The translations under genes and the position numbers were made by a program. The notes below the pieces were generated by a model. That model was not told the DNA's origin. It saw only the letters and a program-made list of their open reading frames with translations, and did no database searches. From Nageia nagi (Eukaryota > Pinophyta), in contig JBITNC010000001.1 in the NCBI GenBank assembly GCA_050084985.1, positions 57,040,001-57,104,000 on the forward strand: DNA of 64,000 bases, in the 5' to 3' direction. Below, one piece after another: positions 22,101 through 33,032 of this stretch (position 1 is the stretch's first letter; each line of letters begins with the position of its first letter).

Positions 22101-24619
22101 CATATTAAGCATTGAGTTTTGTTTACTAAGCATTGATATTTATTGTATATTGGGAATTGATATGTTCATCATTTCTTGGCATCATGGGTATTTTATTTGG
22201 CATGTTTCACTTTATATTGAGCATGGATATGTTTATCATTCATGGTATTTTGATTTAGCATGTATCATATAGTTCCCTTGTATGCATGCAATTGTAAGGA
22301 TGTTGACATGGGTGTAGGTGATGGCTCAACTCTTCCTAGATATTTCTTGGCACTTTTGGTCTGATCATGAACTTAAGGAGATTGTTAAATCTCACACTCA
22401 TTTGTATTTCTATTATAGAGATTGAATTGAATATAGAGTGAGGCTTACCAATTCTATTTGATATGTGTGTTATGGATTCTCCTTGAGAGTCATTGATGCT
22501 CTTTCTATTTCATGTCACTATTAGATTATTTGGATTTATTGCACTAGATCCATAGTTGGGATCCTTCCTTCCAAAAAGAAACATGTGGTTTATAAGATAT
22601 GTGTAGCTATGTGGAATTGAATAAAGTATTTTGGGATGATTTCTCTACTATTAAGTTAAATGTGTCTTCCTAAAAGTTATATTTGCAACAATGAATAAAA
22701 GAGTGGCTTGTGTTATGAATACACATCATGTTGTAGTTTCTACAAAGGCATATAGATTATTGTTTATATAATTCTTGATGATGATGATGCAAGTGTTAAT
22801 TAGATCTATGTTGGAATTTTATTGCATAATATCTTACTATTACTATTATGGTATGAGAGTAACATCTAAAAAGGACTTTGATTGTTGTGATTTCATTTAG
22901 GCTAAGTATTCCCTTAGCATAGGGGTTGGTTGTTGGATTCAAGGATGCATTGGTGTAGATGATTATTGTAATCTTGTAATGATCATTGTGGCCATTTATG
23001 CCTTGCTTGTCATTTTTCTACTATTACATCTTTTGGATGTTATCATAGACTTCTCTTATTGTATTGATTGGTTTGCTTTGGCTGTGGAAATATGAGCATT
23101 GGGAATGTTAGTAAGTGAAGTCTTAAAAAGTAATTAAAGATTACATTTTAATATGCAATTTTATGAACTCTTTTGGAAACTATGAAAATGATTTAGGGAC
23201 TATTTTCATTTGCTATTTTAATCCTTGAACTGGCTGGAAAAACTTGTGAACCTTGCATAGAAAATTAGAATATATTGTGATTCTTAACAACCTTGTAGTT
23301 AAGCTATGATTAAGAGATTAATTATCTCATTTAGAAAACTATATGTGGAAAATAATTTATGAAACACCAATGGCTTATTAGTGAATTCTTGCAATTGCTA
23401 TTTGTTCTTTGTTTGCAAGTTAGAAGTGAGTTTTGTGTATAACCTATGAATTAGTTTGGAGTAATTAAGGAATGATTATCCTTTTATTTATAACTTGCAT
23501 TATAGGTGATATTACTATGCCTTATGATAGATTGAGTTTGAAAATGTAAAAAGTAATCTTTAATTAATTTTTGAATTAATAATATTGTAGTGATGCTTGT
23601 AAACTCACAAAAGGGAAAATTAGAAAATTGGTTGAACTTCTTAAATTGATAAGTGAATGGTTAATAAAACAACCATGAGAAAGGAACCTTTGAGTCCTAA
23701 AATTGATTTAGTTCAAGTAGTGCATTTTGTATTAGGATCAAAAGATAAATTGATCATTGATGAGGTTAAAAATCATTGTATGTTCAACTTTTGCATGAAT
23801 TATGAAATCAAGTAAACAATAAGGAACCTCGATTAGATCATTTGGAAAATTTATTATTTTTGAAAATATAGTTATGTTGTTATGGTTGGTTCATGCTTGG
23901 TAGCTAAAAAATAATCTTGAATTACATTTTTAGTAAATCTTATTATATTTGTGCTTGCAACTAAAAGGAAGAAAACTAGGAAAGGTTTTATGATTCCTAT
24001 GTTGATAAAAAATTAATTACTAACTAGTTCTAAAAAGGATCTACATTGGTTTTACCTTCACTCAAGGGTTGGATATTTTAATACCTATGATGCATTACAC
24101 CCCAAGTAGGGAGTGTTATTCTCTTAAAAGACTAAGATGCCCTTACCAGTTGTAATAAGTTAGTGAGTGGTTAAACTAATAGAAGGCTTGATGGATTTGA
24201 TTGATATGTTGACTTGAGATATAGGAACAAGTTGTATGAGCCCAAATCACACCTATCTTATGGTTTGGCTTCTATATACCTAGGATTCATTGCATTCCAA
24301 GGTAGGGAGTGTAAATATGTGAAAAGTTTTAAGATGCTTCACCTTGAGGTCATAGTAATTTAGAGTGATGTTAAAAGAACTAGTTTGGTAGGTTTGATAA
24401 GTATGTTAGGTGCTTAATTCTAAGGCCCATGAAAGATAAATAACACTCTATTAGATAGGAGCACCATTGTATAGATTTTGTTGAGTTTTAAGGATACCTT
24501 GGGAGTTTAATGTATAACTAAGGAACCTTAACCTCTTATAGATTGTACTCTATAATAGATTAATCTAGATGCATGGGTATGTGTTAGGTTTTGAGAATGA
24601 AAATGTAATTTATTGGTAC
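19151..24619. other. Long AT-rich region without recognisable genes
   Basis: Read on both strands; short frames (for example 21626-21889 minus, 22003-22272 plus) show no domain. A degenerate direct repeat is visible at about 24085-24235 and 24285-24430 (shared 'TGCATTRCA..CCAAG..TAGGGAGTG' and 'AAGATGC..CACCTTGAG'-like words), spaced about 200 bp. It probably represents old, unidentified mobile DNA. Confidence 0.4.
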
Positions 24620-25456
24620 TGTTAACACATAAAAATGATTTTATGCTTTTAAATCAATGAATTAATGAAATATGCTTGGCCTAACTATACGTCTTGAGTG
24701 AATTAAAGTGATAATATCAATGTTTGGCTTGAATATGGATATTGCACGGTTTATCTTGAATATTGCATGAATTATCTTGTTTATTGATGTATTTATTTTA
24801 AATATTGTGAATTAACCTTATTTATGTAGATGCACGCCGACCTATGGGCGGTATTATTTATTATCTATATAAATAAGGGATCTAATAGTAAGTCCACAAC
24901 AACAAGGATACACATGATCCCGCGTATGGTCTTGTAAGTGGCTACCCCTTAAGGTATCTCTTGGTACCGCCTACAAGGCTGTGGTTTGTGTGCTTCCTTA
25001 CGCGAGCTCTCCTGACATCTGCGATCAATTCTGATATTATACTGCCATCTGAGATATCTATACTAAAGATTTGGACCTAATCAAGAGGTCAAAGCTATCA
25101 AAATAAGGCCACCGGTGCTTCTTTGTGAATGGAAGAACACCGTCGGCGCTCTAATACTACTGAAACGGACCGCCCGCGGTCCTCTTTTCGCATCCTTGCA
25201 GGTCACGACGTTTGTGGAAAAGGTAGCTTATCATCACTACATCGCCAATATCTACGTCTTTCGTTGTCAGGTACGTTCCGTGAGGTTAGTACATAAATCA
25301 CAGTCTTGGTTGGTACATTTACACTTTTGAATTGCTATATGTTGTTTACTGTTATCTAGAATAAATTGCTATCTATAACTAGAATACAGATAATATTGAG
25401 TTTGTAGATAGTTGCTTATTTACTTATTTGCACTCTCAATTTTTTATTTGTAAACA
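24620..25456 (+). repeat. 5' LTR of P
   Basis: 837 bp, from TGTTAACAC to TTTGTAAACA. A TATATAAATA box is at 24866-24875. It contains the palindromic 16-mer GGACCGCCCGCGGTCC at 25167-25182 and the variant ACCGTCGGCG at 25139-25148. It matches 31470-32303 and, inverted, 62806-63639. Confidence 0.93.
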
Positions 25457-25458
25457 TT

Positions 25459-25476
25459 TGGTGAACCCGACGTGAA
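25459..25476 (+). other. Primer-binding site of P
   Basis: TGGTGAACCCGACGTGAA lies two bases after the LTR, the usual PBS spacing, and starts with TGG as expected for complementarity to a tRNA CCA end. I cannot name the tRNA from memory. It is clearly not the initiator-Met site used by the copia elements here. Confidence 0.75.
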
Positions 25477-25546
25477 CTACACATCATTGTGCTAAAACCC
25501 TAAAGGTTTTAGTTAGAACTAATATCTATTTTGAGAGTGTTTAATC

Positions 25547-26763
25547 ATGGATCAGCTTAAGTTATTCTTACGTAGTATTTCAAAAAGCGATTTGGATGAA
25601 TTATTGGTAGAAATCAGACATGATGATCCGGAGGGATCCGGAGGAATGCAACATAGCGCTGAGGGTGATAACAGTAATGTTCAGGCTACAATGGAAGGTA
25701 TGCAGAGGCAGATAGATAGATTGACAAGGATATCAGCTCGCCTAACGAGTCTTTCGAATTCGGTAGTCTTTTATGTGATGACATTCGTAGGCATATGCCA
25801 CCAGCCGATTACAAAAAGCCAAAATTCAGTAAGTTCAATGGTGGAGGAGATCCAAGGAGACATATACAAGGATTTAAGGATGAATGTGAACTCACAATTG
25901 GTACAGACCAAAGATTGCAAGCTAAATTCTTCCCCTAGAGCTTGGAAGGAGATGCACGAGAATGGTTTTATGGCTTACCTGAAGGGTCCATTACATCATT
26001 TGCAGAATTCAATGATTTGTTTCTGGAGCAATATAAGCATAACATCAAGAAGGAGGTTATGCTATCAAATTTATGTGCTATTAAACAGGACAGTGATGAG
26101 CAACTGGATAAATTCGTTGTAAGGTTTAAAAAGACATGGCAGCAGGTAAAGACCAAGTTAACAGAAAAAGAGGTAAATAACATTTTTAAAGAAGCTATTA
26201 TATTGCCCCTACAATCATATGTTATTGATTATACACATCTCACATTTTCCGATATGACGTATAAATTGTTAGAGAAAGAAAAAGTCCTTGTGAAGCTAGG
26301 GCTTGTAAAGTATGGTAACAATGAAAAGGCAAAAGCAAAGGATAAGAGACCACAATCGCCAAAGAAAGAGAAAGCTGTCCATGTAGCTGAAAAGATAAGT
26401 GAGACAAAGGGAAAGAAATATGTGAGATTTCCTATACCTCCAAGACATATCCTAAAAGACCTTGTGGAAAAGGGGTTATTACAACTTTTACCAAAGCGTG
26501 AAGAGGATCCTACAGCAGAAAAACCTCATTGGTATAAGGAAGACAGGTATTGTGAATATCATCAGGCTAAAGGTCATGCCACTAATGGATGTGGGAACCT
26601 TAGAGATAGAATACAAAAGCTCATAGAAGATGGATTCTATGTATGTCCAGAAAAAGTTAAAGATACAGGAGAAGAACAGCATATCAATATGATCTTTCTT
26701 GAAGATGCTTGCAAGGTTGACACCGGGGGGAAGCACCAGGCCCTCGGGGGTATCATTTGGTAG
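25547..26763 (+). pseudogene. Gypsy (Tat/Ogre-type) gag, frameshifted
   Basis: Starts MDQLKLFLRS at 25547. The first ~75 codons are in frame 1. The conserved capsid part is read from another frame (about 25800 onward): DYKKPKFSKFNGGGDPRRHI, then EGDAREWFYGLPEGSI (25942 on), FNDLFLEQYKHNIKK and QDSDEQLDKFVVRFKKTW. Near 26530 comes a CX2H zinc-binding-like stretch, RYCEYHQAKGHATNGC, and DRIQKLIEDGFY, a motif characteristic of Tat/Athila-group Gag. At least one frameshift separates the N-terminal part (also inferred between 25740 and 25800). Nothing resembling a protease follows the stop at 26763, only a poly-A/GA run at 26779-26797. Confidence 0.85.
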
Positions 26764-27141
26764 ATCGAAATATATATAAAAAAAAAAAAAGAGAGAGGAA
26801 CACGCAGTTGGTTCAGGTCATTAACGGACGTCATGGTCAGGAGATTGGGAAGATTTATGACGTTCTAACAGGAGCCCGACGTTGTATTTCGTGATAATAG
26901 GGCCGTCAGTGGTCCTCTTTTAGTAGATAAACAGAGAAAAGCAAAAGATTCTAAGTACATTTAAGGTCAGGATTTCAGGTCGTATCATTGGCGTTCGTTC
27001 TCAAGAATCACGGAACATCAAGGTCACGCATCACAAGTACATGTACAAAGAACAAATCAGGTACCAAAGTTTATGTTTTATATATCATGATCAAAATGTT
27101 TTTGTTTACAATGCAAACTGAATGAGATTACATATAGTGAT

Positions 27142-29389
27142 TTAAAATCTCCTACTAGACCCCCCACCCCCTACACTAGAGCTAGTAGCCCTGCTAGAGG
27201 TGCCACCCCCGCACCGTGTCCTGTATTTCTCTACGCGGGCCTTCTCCTCGCCGATCTGTCTCTCGGCCTGGTGAAGCTGCTCGTAGAGGACCTTGATTTC
27301 TTTGTTGGCCGCCTGTAAGTCCTGATAGATACCAGACATAATCTCCTCCTCCGAACCATAGAGGCCCTGTAGCTCTCTGATCTCCTCATCCTTCTGATCG
27401 ATTTGGCTACGCAGCCTAGCAATCTCAACCTCAGGATCTGTGACATAGCATTAACATATCATGTTAGTTCCTTGCGTATTATGAAAAATAGAAAGTCAAA
27501 GCAGAGTAAAAGAGAAAGTAGTTTACCATCATCATCTTCATCATAGTCTTCATCCTCCTAGTCTGATTCTGTCTTATATTCAGGTTCATATTCATCCTGG
27601 TCCTGGATCAGTCTCCTCATTATCGTCATGCCCTGCATCTAGAGATGTGTCACGAGCATATGAAGAGCTACTCTCCCCTCCCCATCCTCCCGTGGTGAAG
27701 GGAGTGTCCCACCCGGTCTCTGTGTCTCTTGGGTCCTCATCCTCCCATGCATCGTCACCCATGTCAGTATCGTGAATGCCTATGTGGTGAGGGCGACGTG
27801 TCCTCCACCAGTCTAGATAGTCCTCTGTATGATCAGGTCCATCTATGTCATCATCGACATCATAGTCGGAGTCCTCGCTAGGGGACTCCCAGTCTGGATC
27901 CCAGTCCAGCACAGGCTCGTAATCCTCTGGGAGGTGTCTGCTACGGTAGTAGCGTACCACTATCCTGCAGTCATTCGGTATACCCTACTGGAGGCCGAAT
28001 TGACGGAGTACCCGTTCTGGCCTGTACGGCTCCACTAAAGCCCTACATGCCTGTAGGTAGGTAGGGTGTCTCACCCATGTCATCTCCTCTAGGTCTTCCT
28101 CCCACTCTGGTACACCTCCCTGATAAGGATGCCAGTAGATCTGCACCTCCTGTAGTAAGTCAAGTCGCACACGCCATCCCTCTAGGTCTATGTTAGGGAA
28201 GTCTGGTACCTCGGTCGTTGCCCACCGTTGCCAGGTGGGGGCATCATCCGGCTGGTCTAGGGGTAGTATAGTGGTCTAGAAACAGTGATGTGTTCATAGG
28301 CCCACACCTGCAGGATCATAGAGTGAGCCACCTGTCTCCCCTTTCTCTCCACCTCTGCAAAGCCGTGGAGATCATGATAAAGTTGTGCCAGTATTGCGGG
28401 GCACCATGCATATCGCTGTCTGTGTATAACCATGTCCTGAATAATAGGAATCATACCCACTGGGAAGGTCTCACTGCTCTTGTCTGGATAGACAATAGCA
28501 TCTAGAAGGCAGGTAATGAGGAGCCTCATCCGCAGGTCACCCCGTGCTGGAGGATCCTCTGGCACATGTCGCACTAGGGACACACCTCTCTTCCTGTGAT
28601 TTACTTCATCTGATCCCATCAACCATGTAGCCCATACCTCTGCCTGTCCCAAACTCGGAACAGGAATCATCTTCACTAGTTTCCCCCTAATAGGAAGTCT
28701 AGTGATCCTGTAGATATCCTCTAAGGTCACTGTAATCTCACCGGTGGGAAGGTGAAAGGTGTTGGAATTCGGATCCCACCTCTCCATCAAAGCTGTAAGC
28801 ATGTTGCGGTCATGAAACACATATTCAGCAAATGTAAGGTGGCTGAATGAAATATCCTCTAGAATACTCCGGGCTGCGTCAGTTTGGGGCCACTGTTGGA
28901 GTGGTGAAGGAGGCACTCTTACCGGACGGACGCATAAGGTATGCACGGCTCTGCAAGAAAAGAAGGATGAAAGGCAAGTCAGTATCAAGATGTGAAATGC
29001 AAATAGCAAAAAATAGTACAGGAAAACGAGGATCGCCCACGGTCTACTACAGGTAAGAAGGACCACCCATGGTCCAAACTAGGGCAGAACGGACCGCCAG
29101 CGGTCCTGTTTCCGTGAAAAAGGGCAATAAAATTCAGGGTGCAGGTTCGTACAGGTGAGCATAAGGCAGCCATGGCACTGGAAGTTTGAAAAGTAGACTA
29201 AAAAGAGAAAAATGCAGAGCTAGGGTATGCAACAGTAAAACCCTAGGGGCAATTCGAAAAAGCTGGTGTACAGAGAAATAAAAACATAGCATGAAAAGGG
29301 TAGAAGAGGTAGAGTACCTGATGACCAGCAGGAGAATCAGCCACCAAGGCAGCTCTGTGTCCCTCTCAGCGTGTGATCGGTAGGGCCAT
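27142..29389 (-). pseudogene. Plant mobile domain (PMD, MAIN-like) gene, antisense in P
   Basis: Exon 1 (29389-29318) starts MALPIT, has one TGA and ends CAG/GTACTC. Intron 1 is 29317-28951, ending TTGCAG. Exon 2 carries the PMD core near 28840-28720, ALMERWDPNSNTFHLPTGEI and TLEDIYRITRLPI, the family hallmark (IPR019557-type, aminotransferase-like). It continues to 28257, shifts frame to 28170-27985 (...RPERVLRQFGLQ), then runs through an acidic Asp/Glu tail (27960-27528, two frame problems and a TAG). Intron 2 is 27526-27438 (GTAAAC...TCACAG). The last exon, 27437-27142, encodes a coiled coil (IARLRSQIDQKDEEIRELQG...) and a Gly/Ser end. The frame joins correctly across intron 2. Cellular PMD proteins such as MAIN act in the nucleus in silencing and genome stability. 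PMDs inside transposons are known. Composition is GC-richer than its surroundings. Confidence 0.85.
29030..29106. repeat. Three palindromic GGACCGCC/GCGGTCC motifs
   Basis: Variants of the 16-mer GGACCGCCCGCGGTCC lie at 29030-29045 (GGATCGCCCACGGTCT), 29060-29075 (GGACCACCCATGGTCC) and 29091-29106 (GGACCGCCAGCGGTCC), evenly about 30 bp apart. All are inside the likely first intron of the PMD gene. Related copies lie in the LTRs (25167-25182 and 32015-32030) and at 26900-26914. Confidence 0.7.
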
Positions 29390-29534
29390 AGTGTGCAGCA
29401 CAGCAATACAAGAAGAATTATTTAGTGATAGTGACAAAAGCACCAGCTAAACCTCTCTAAATTAGTCTCTTGAGCCCTGGGATGCTCTCAGCTATGAAAA
29501 TGATAAGGTGATCAAATGAGGAAGGGTGGGGCCC

Positions 29535-29542
29535 CTTTTATA
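29535..29542 (-). promoter_or_regulatory. TATA box of the antisense PMD gene
   Basis: On the minus strand CTATAAAAGGGGC starts about 150 bp before the PMD ATG at 29389. It is the best TATA context in the region. With the splice sites, it suggests an independent transcription unit opposed to the LTR transcript. Not tested. Confidence 0.5.
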
Positions 29543-29684
29543 GAAAGGTTAGGGCACACACTTCAAGACTAATTTCAATTTGAGCATTTGGCATTCGTGG
29601 ACGAGCAATCAGGCATCAATTTGGAATCCAGAGGTGATTCGTAGGGACGTGATTTTCACAGTTTTTGATGAATCTTCAAGAAAA

Positions 29685-29752
29685 GGACCGCCCGTGGCCT
29701 TAGTGAAGACCGTCGGCGTTCTAAGTCAGTAGGAAAGGACCGCCTGCATTCC
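29685..29752. repeat. Second cluster of GGACCGCC palindromic motifs
   Basis: GGACCGCCCGTGGCCT (29685-29700), ACCGTCGGCGTTCT (29709-29722) and GGACCGCCTGCATTCC (29737-29752) are about 25-30 bp apart. They lie 140-210 bp upstream of the PMD TATA box. The position is what one would expect for upstream binding sites, but no factor is known to me. Confidence 0.65.
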
Positions 29753-29776
29753 TTTATCTAGAAAATCAGTTTATTG

Positions 29777-29962
29777 AGTATCATGAGTGCATCATAGATG
29801 TTTGACGAATGATATATCCAGGAGAATATTGCCTTGAAGTTTCGTGTTTGCAGATCTGAATTATCAGCTTATCTAAGTATCATGTGTGCGTCATAGGTGT
29901 TTGACGAATGATGTATCCAGGAGAATATTGCTTTGAGTTTTCGTGTTTGCAGACCCGAGTGA
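29777..29962. repeat. 99-bp direct duplication in P
   Basis: Two copies (from 29777 and 29876) share GTTTGACGAATGAT and TATCCAGGAGAATATTG with few differences. Confidence 0.75.
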
Positions 29963-29974
29963 TTAGATTATCAT

Positions 29975-30349
29975 GCTTATGAGTGGAGTCCCAGCTCCCA
30001 TAGTCAGCTCATCATGTGCTTATGAGTGGAGTTCAGCTCCCATATTCAGCTTATCATGTGCTTATGAGTGGAGTTCAACTCCCATATTCAGCTTATCATG
30101 TGCCTATGAGTGGAGTCCACCTCCCATATTCAGCTTATCATGTGCTTATGAGTGGAGTTCAGCTCCCATAGTCAGCTTATCATGTGCCTATGAGTGGAGT
30201 CCAGCTCCCATAGTCAGCTTATCATGTGCTTATGAGTGGAGTTCAGCTCCCATAGTCCGATTATCATGTGCCTATGAGTGGAGTTCAGCTCCCATAGTCA
30301 GCTTATCATGTGTTTATGAGAGGAGTCCAGCTCCCATTATCAGCTTATC
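29975..30349. repeat. 42-bp tandem repeat, about nine units
   Basis: Units of the form CTTATCATGTGCTTATGAG plus TGGAGTTCAGCTCCCATAGT, 42 bp long, in a head-to-tail run. Each contains the short inverted repeat GGAGTTCAGCTCC. The open frame over it (SCAYEWSSAPIVSL units) follows from the multiple-of-three period. Confidence 0.85.
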
Positions 30350-30389
30350 ATGCTTCTTGGTGGAGTGTCAGCTCCATCAGTTTATCACT

Positions 30390-30890
30390 TGTTTTGCGGA
30401 GTTCGGTTCTTATGTGACTGCAGCCAGTGTGAAGGCTCAGTTGTATGGAACTTAGCTCTCCCCATCAGCTTATCATTATTTTGCGGAGTTCGGTTCTTAT
30501 GCAACTTGGTGCGAAGGCTCAGTTGTGTGGAACTTAGCTCTCACATATCAGCTTATCACTTATTTTGCGGAGTTCGGTTCTTATGTGACTGCAGCCAGTG
30601 TGAAGGCTCAGTTGTATGGAATTTAGCTCTCCCCATCAGCTTATCATTGTTTTGCGGAGTTCGGTTCTTATGCAACTTGGTGCAAAGGCTCAGTTGTGTG
30701 GAACTTAGCTCTCACATATCAGCTTATCATTGTTTTGCAGAGTTCGGTTCTTATGTGACTGCAGCCAGTGTGAAGGCTCAGTTGTATGGAACTTAGCTCT
30801 CCCCATCAGCTTATCATTATTTTGTAGAGTTCGTTCTTGTGCAACTGCGGTACACCTCTTGGTGCGAAGGCCGAGTGTGCGAAACTTAGC
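30390..30890. repeat. ~170-bp higher-order repeat of two ~85-bp subunits
   Basis: TTTTGCGGAGTTCGGTTCTT starts at 30392, 30563 and 30733 (last copy with CAG), giving 170-171 bp. Alternating half-units differ: one has GTGACTGCAGCCAGTGTGAAG, the other CAACTTGGTGCGAAGG. Confidence 0.8.
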
Positions 30891-30931
30891 TCTCCCTTGT
30901 GTATGGTTATGGTTATCTTGTGTTGTCATGT

Positions 30932-31071
30932 GTTATCATGTCTTGTCTTGTGAGTTGATCATGTGTGTTATCATGTCTTGTCTTGTGAGTTGATCATGTG
31001 TGTTATCATGTCTTGTCTTGTGAGTTGATCATGTGTGTTATCATGTCTTGTCTTGTGAGGTGTCATGTATG
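30932..31071. repeat. 35-bp tandem repeat, about four units
   Basis: GTTATCATGTCTTGTCTTGT plus GAGTTGATCATGTGT repeats with a 35-bp period (30967, 31002, 31037). Decaying copies run on to about 31180. Confidence 0.8.
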
Positions 31072-31456
31072 TTGTCATGTTTTGTCTTGCGAAATGGTCT
31101 TGTCAAGTTGTCATCCGGTTGGCATGTGTGGTTAAGTCGTCTGTCCTGTCATTGTTATGTGTGTTGTCAAGCATGTTGTCTTGGGTCATCAGCATTGCAG
31201 CAAGATTATCAGATTATCAGACATATCAAGCTATCACCTTCTACAGCAAAACGCAAGGGGCAAGCATGCCCAAGGTAATATCAAAAGGGAGTTTTCTCAA
31301 CCTATATCTAGTATTAATGAGCTTTATCATGATATTGTTTAAGTTCAGAATGGTGAATGTTTATCATTGCTTATTAAAATTGTGTGCTATGATAGTGAGT
31401 TTTTACTTTGAATGCAAAATCTCAAGTCACCTCATGTTTCTTTCGATTTCACATCC

Positions 31457-31465
31457 AAAGTGGGG
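31457..31465 (+). other. Polypurine tract of P
   Basis: AAAGTGGGG lies four bases before the 3' LTR. The same sequence precedes the LTR of the second copy, inverted, at 63644-63652. Confidence 0.65.
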
Positions 31466-31469
31466 CATC

Positions 31470-32303
31470 TGTTAACACATAAAAATGATTTTATGCTTTT
31501 AAATTAATGAATTAATGAAATATGCTTGGCCTAACTATACGTCTTGAGTGAATTAAAGTGATAATATCAATGTTTGGCTTGAATATGGATATTGCACGGT
31601 TTATCTTGAATATTGCATGAATTATCTTGTTTATTGATGTATTTATCTTAAATATTGTGAATTAACCTTATTTATGTAGATGCACCCGACCTATGGGCGG
31701 TATTATTTATTATCTATATAAATAAGGGATCTAATAGTAAGTCCACAACAATAAGGATACACATGATCCCGCGTATGGTCTTGTAAGTGGCTACCCCTTA
31801 AGGTATCTCTTAGTACCGCCTACAAGGCTGTGGTTTGTGTGCTTCCTTACGCGAGCTCTCCTGACATCTGCGATCAATTCTGATATTATACTACCATCTG
31901 AGATATCTATACTGAAGATCTGGACCTAATCGAAAGGTCAAAGCTATCAAAATAAGGCCACCGGCGCTTCTTTGTGAACGGAAGAACACCGCGGTGCTCT
32001 AATACTACTGAAACAGACCGCCCGCGGTCCTCTTTTCGCATCCTTGCAGGTCACGATGTTGTGGAAAAGGTAGCTTATCATCACTACATCGCCAATATCT
32101 ACGTCTTTCGTTGTCAGGTACGTTCCGTGAGGTTAGTACATAAATCACAGTCTTGGTTGGTACATTTACACTTCTGAATTGCTATATGTTGTTTACTGTT
32201 ATCTAGAATAAATTGCTATCCGTAACTAGAATACAGATAATATTGAGTTTGTAGATAGTTGCTTATTTACTTATTTGCACTCTCAATTTTTTATTTGTAA
32301 ACA
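31470..32303 (+). repeat. 3' LTR of P
   Basis: 834 bp, near-identical to 24620-25456. It includes the palindromic motif at 32015-32030 and a perfect ACACCGCGGTGCT at 31986-31998, where the 5' LTR has ACACCGTCGGCGCT. Confidence 0.93.
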
Positions 32304-32358
32304 GGTACGAACCAAAAATATATGCAGAAGGCATATATATCTACATGGAAGGCATATA

Positions 32359-32627
32359 TGAAAGGAGAGAAGGCTCCTTTACCCAACATCAATCTTGAAG
32401 TATCCTCTTCTTAACCATAATGAAATTCACACTATAACAACATAAACAAACTCACATTCACAAGGTGACACTAGCATGCATAGTGGTTCCTCTCAAGGAT
32501 GAGAGTACTTCACTTTAACTCTATATCTTTACTTCTCAAAGATAATTCTTACAATGCTTACAACCTCTCTCTCATCCTATCAACCTATAAAGTATGAGCA
32601 TAACTTTGCTCTGTTCAAGTGTGCTTT
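32359..32627 (-). repeat. 3' LTR of E, outer half
   Basis: Starts TGAAAGG after the ATATA duplication. It stops at GCTTT (32623-32627), the target duplication of G, and continues at 51372. Confidence 0.75.
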
Positions 32628-33032
32628 TGTTATGATGCTACAATTATGAAAAAGGTAAATATTGCAAAAAAGAAGTGAATATTGATTTGAAATAGGAAAA
32701 TGACAACTATCTATTAGAAATAATAGAGCATATGCTGGTAAATAGAACTCAAAATAGCATCAATAAATAGATAAGGATAGGATTTTTACTGAATAGTAAC
32801 ATAATCATAAGTTGCTTCAAGGGAGATACCTTCTTACAACTCCAAAGATAAAAAATAATATTCAAGATATCTTTCTCCACACACTTCTATCTATTTATAG
32901 TAAACTAACCCTAACCCTAATAGTAATGCAAAATTGAGCCCCACCCTTACAATCACAATATTACAATATAGGTTGATAATTTAATAAAATACTAATACTA
33001 ACACTAAAATGTTAGTATGTGGGATCCTAACG
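32628..33032 (-). repeat. 3' LTR of G
   Basis: TGTTATGATG...CCTAACG; the last two bases are probably altered from CA. It contains a telomere-like CTAACCCTAACCCTAAT, also kept in the other LTR. Confidence 0.85.

Larger units (their letters stand above)
24620..32303 (+). mobile_element. Non-autonomous gypsy-type LTR element P with antisense PMD gene
   Basis: Complete 7.7-kb element: LTRs at 24620-25456 and 31470-32303, TG...CA ends, and a perfect 5-bp duplication GGTAC at 24615-24619 and 32304-32308. The interior has a PBS, a gag frame of the Tat/Ogre type and, on the opposite strand, a plant-mobile-domain gene with introns and its own TATA box. Four blocks of tandem repeats and a PPT follow. 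No protease, RT, RNase H or integrase is seen, so it must depend on another element (TR-GAG-like). The LTRs are nearly identical by eye, so insertion was recent. A second copy on the other strand begins at 62806. Confidence 0.92.

Noticed and set aside
29973-30796. Open frames of 148-160 codons over the 42- and 170-bp repeats
   Set aside because: The periods are multiples of three (42 and 171), so any stop-free unit gives a long frame; no start context or domain.
29975-31071. CRISPR-like array of regular repeats
   Set aside because: Repeats are contiguous with no unique spacers, the setting is a plant retrotransposon, and no cas genes are present.
32909-32930. Interstitial telomere repeat (CTAACCCTAACCCTAA)
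   Set aside because: Too short, and present in both LTRs of G, so it is part of that LTR.
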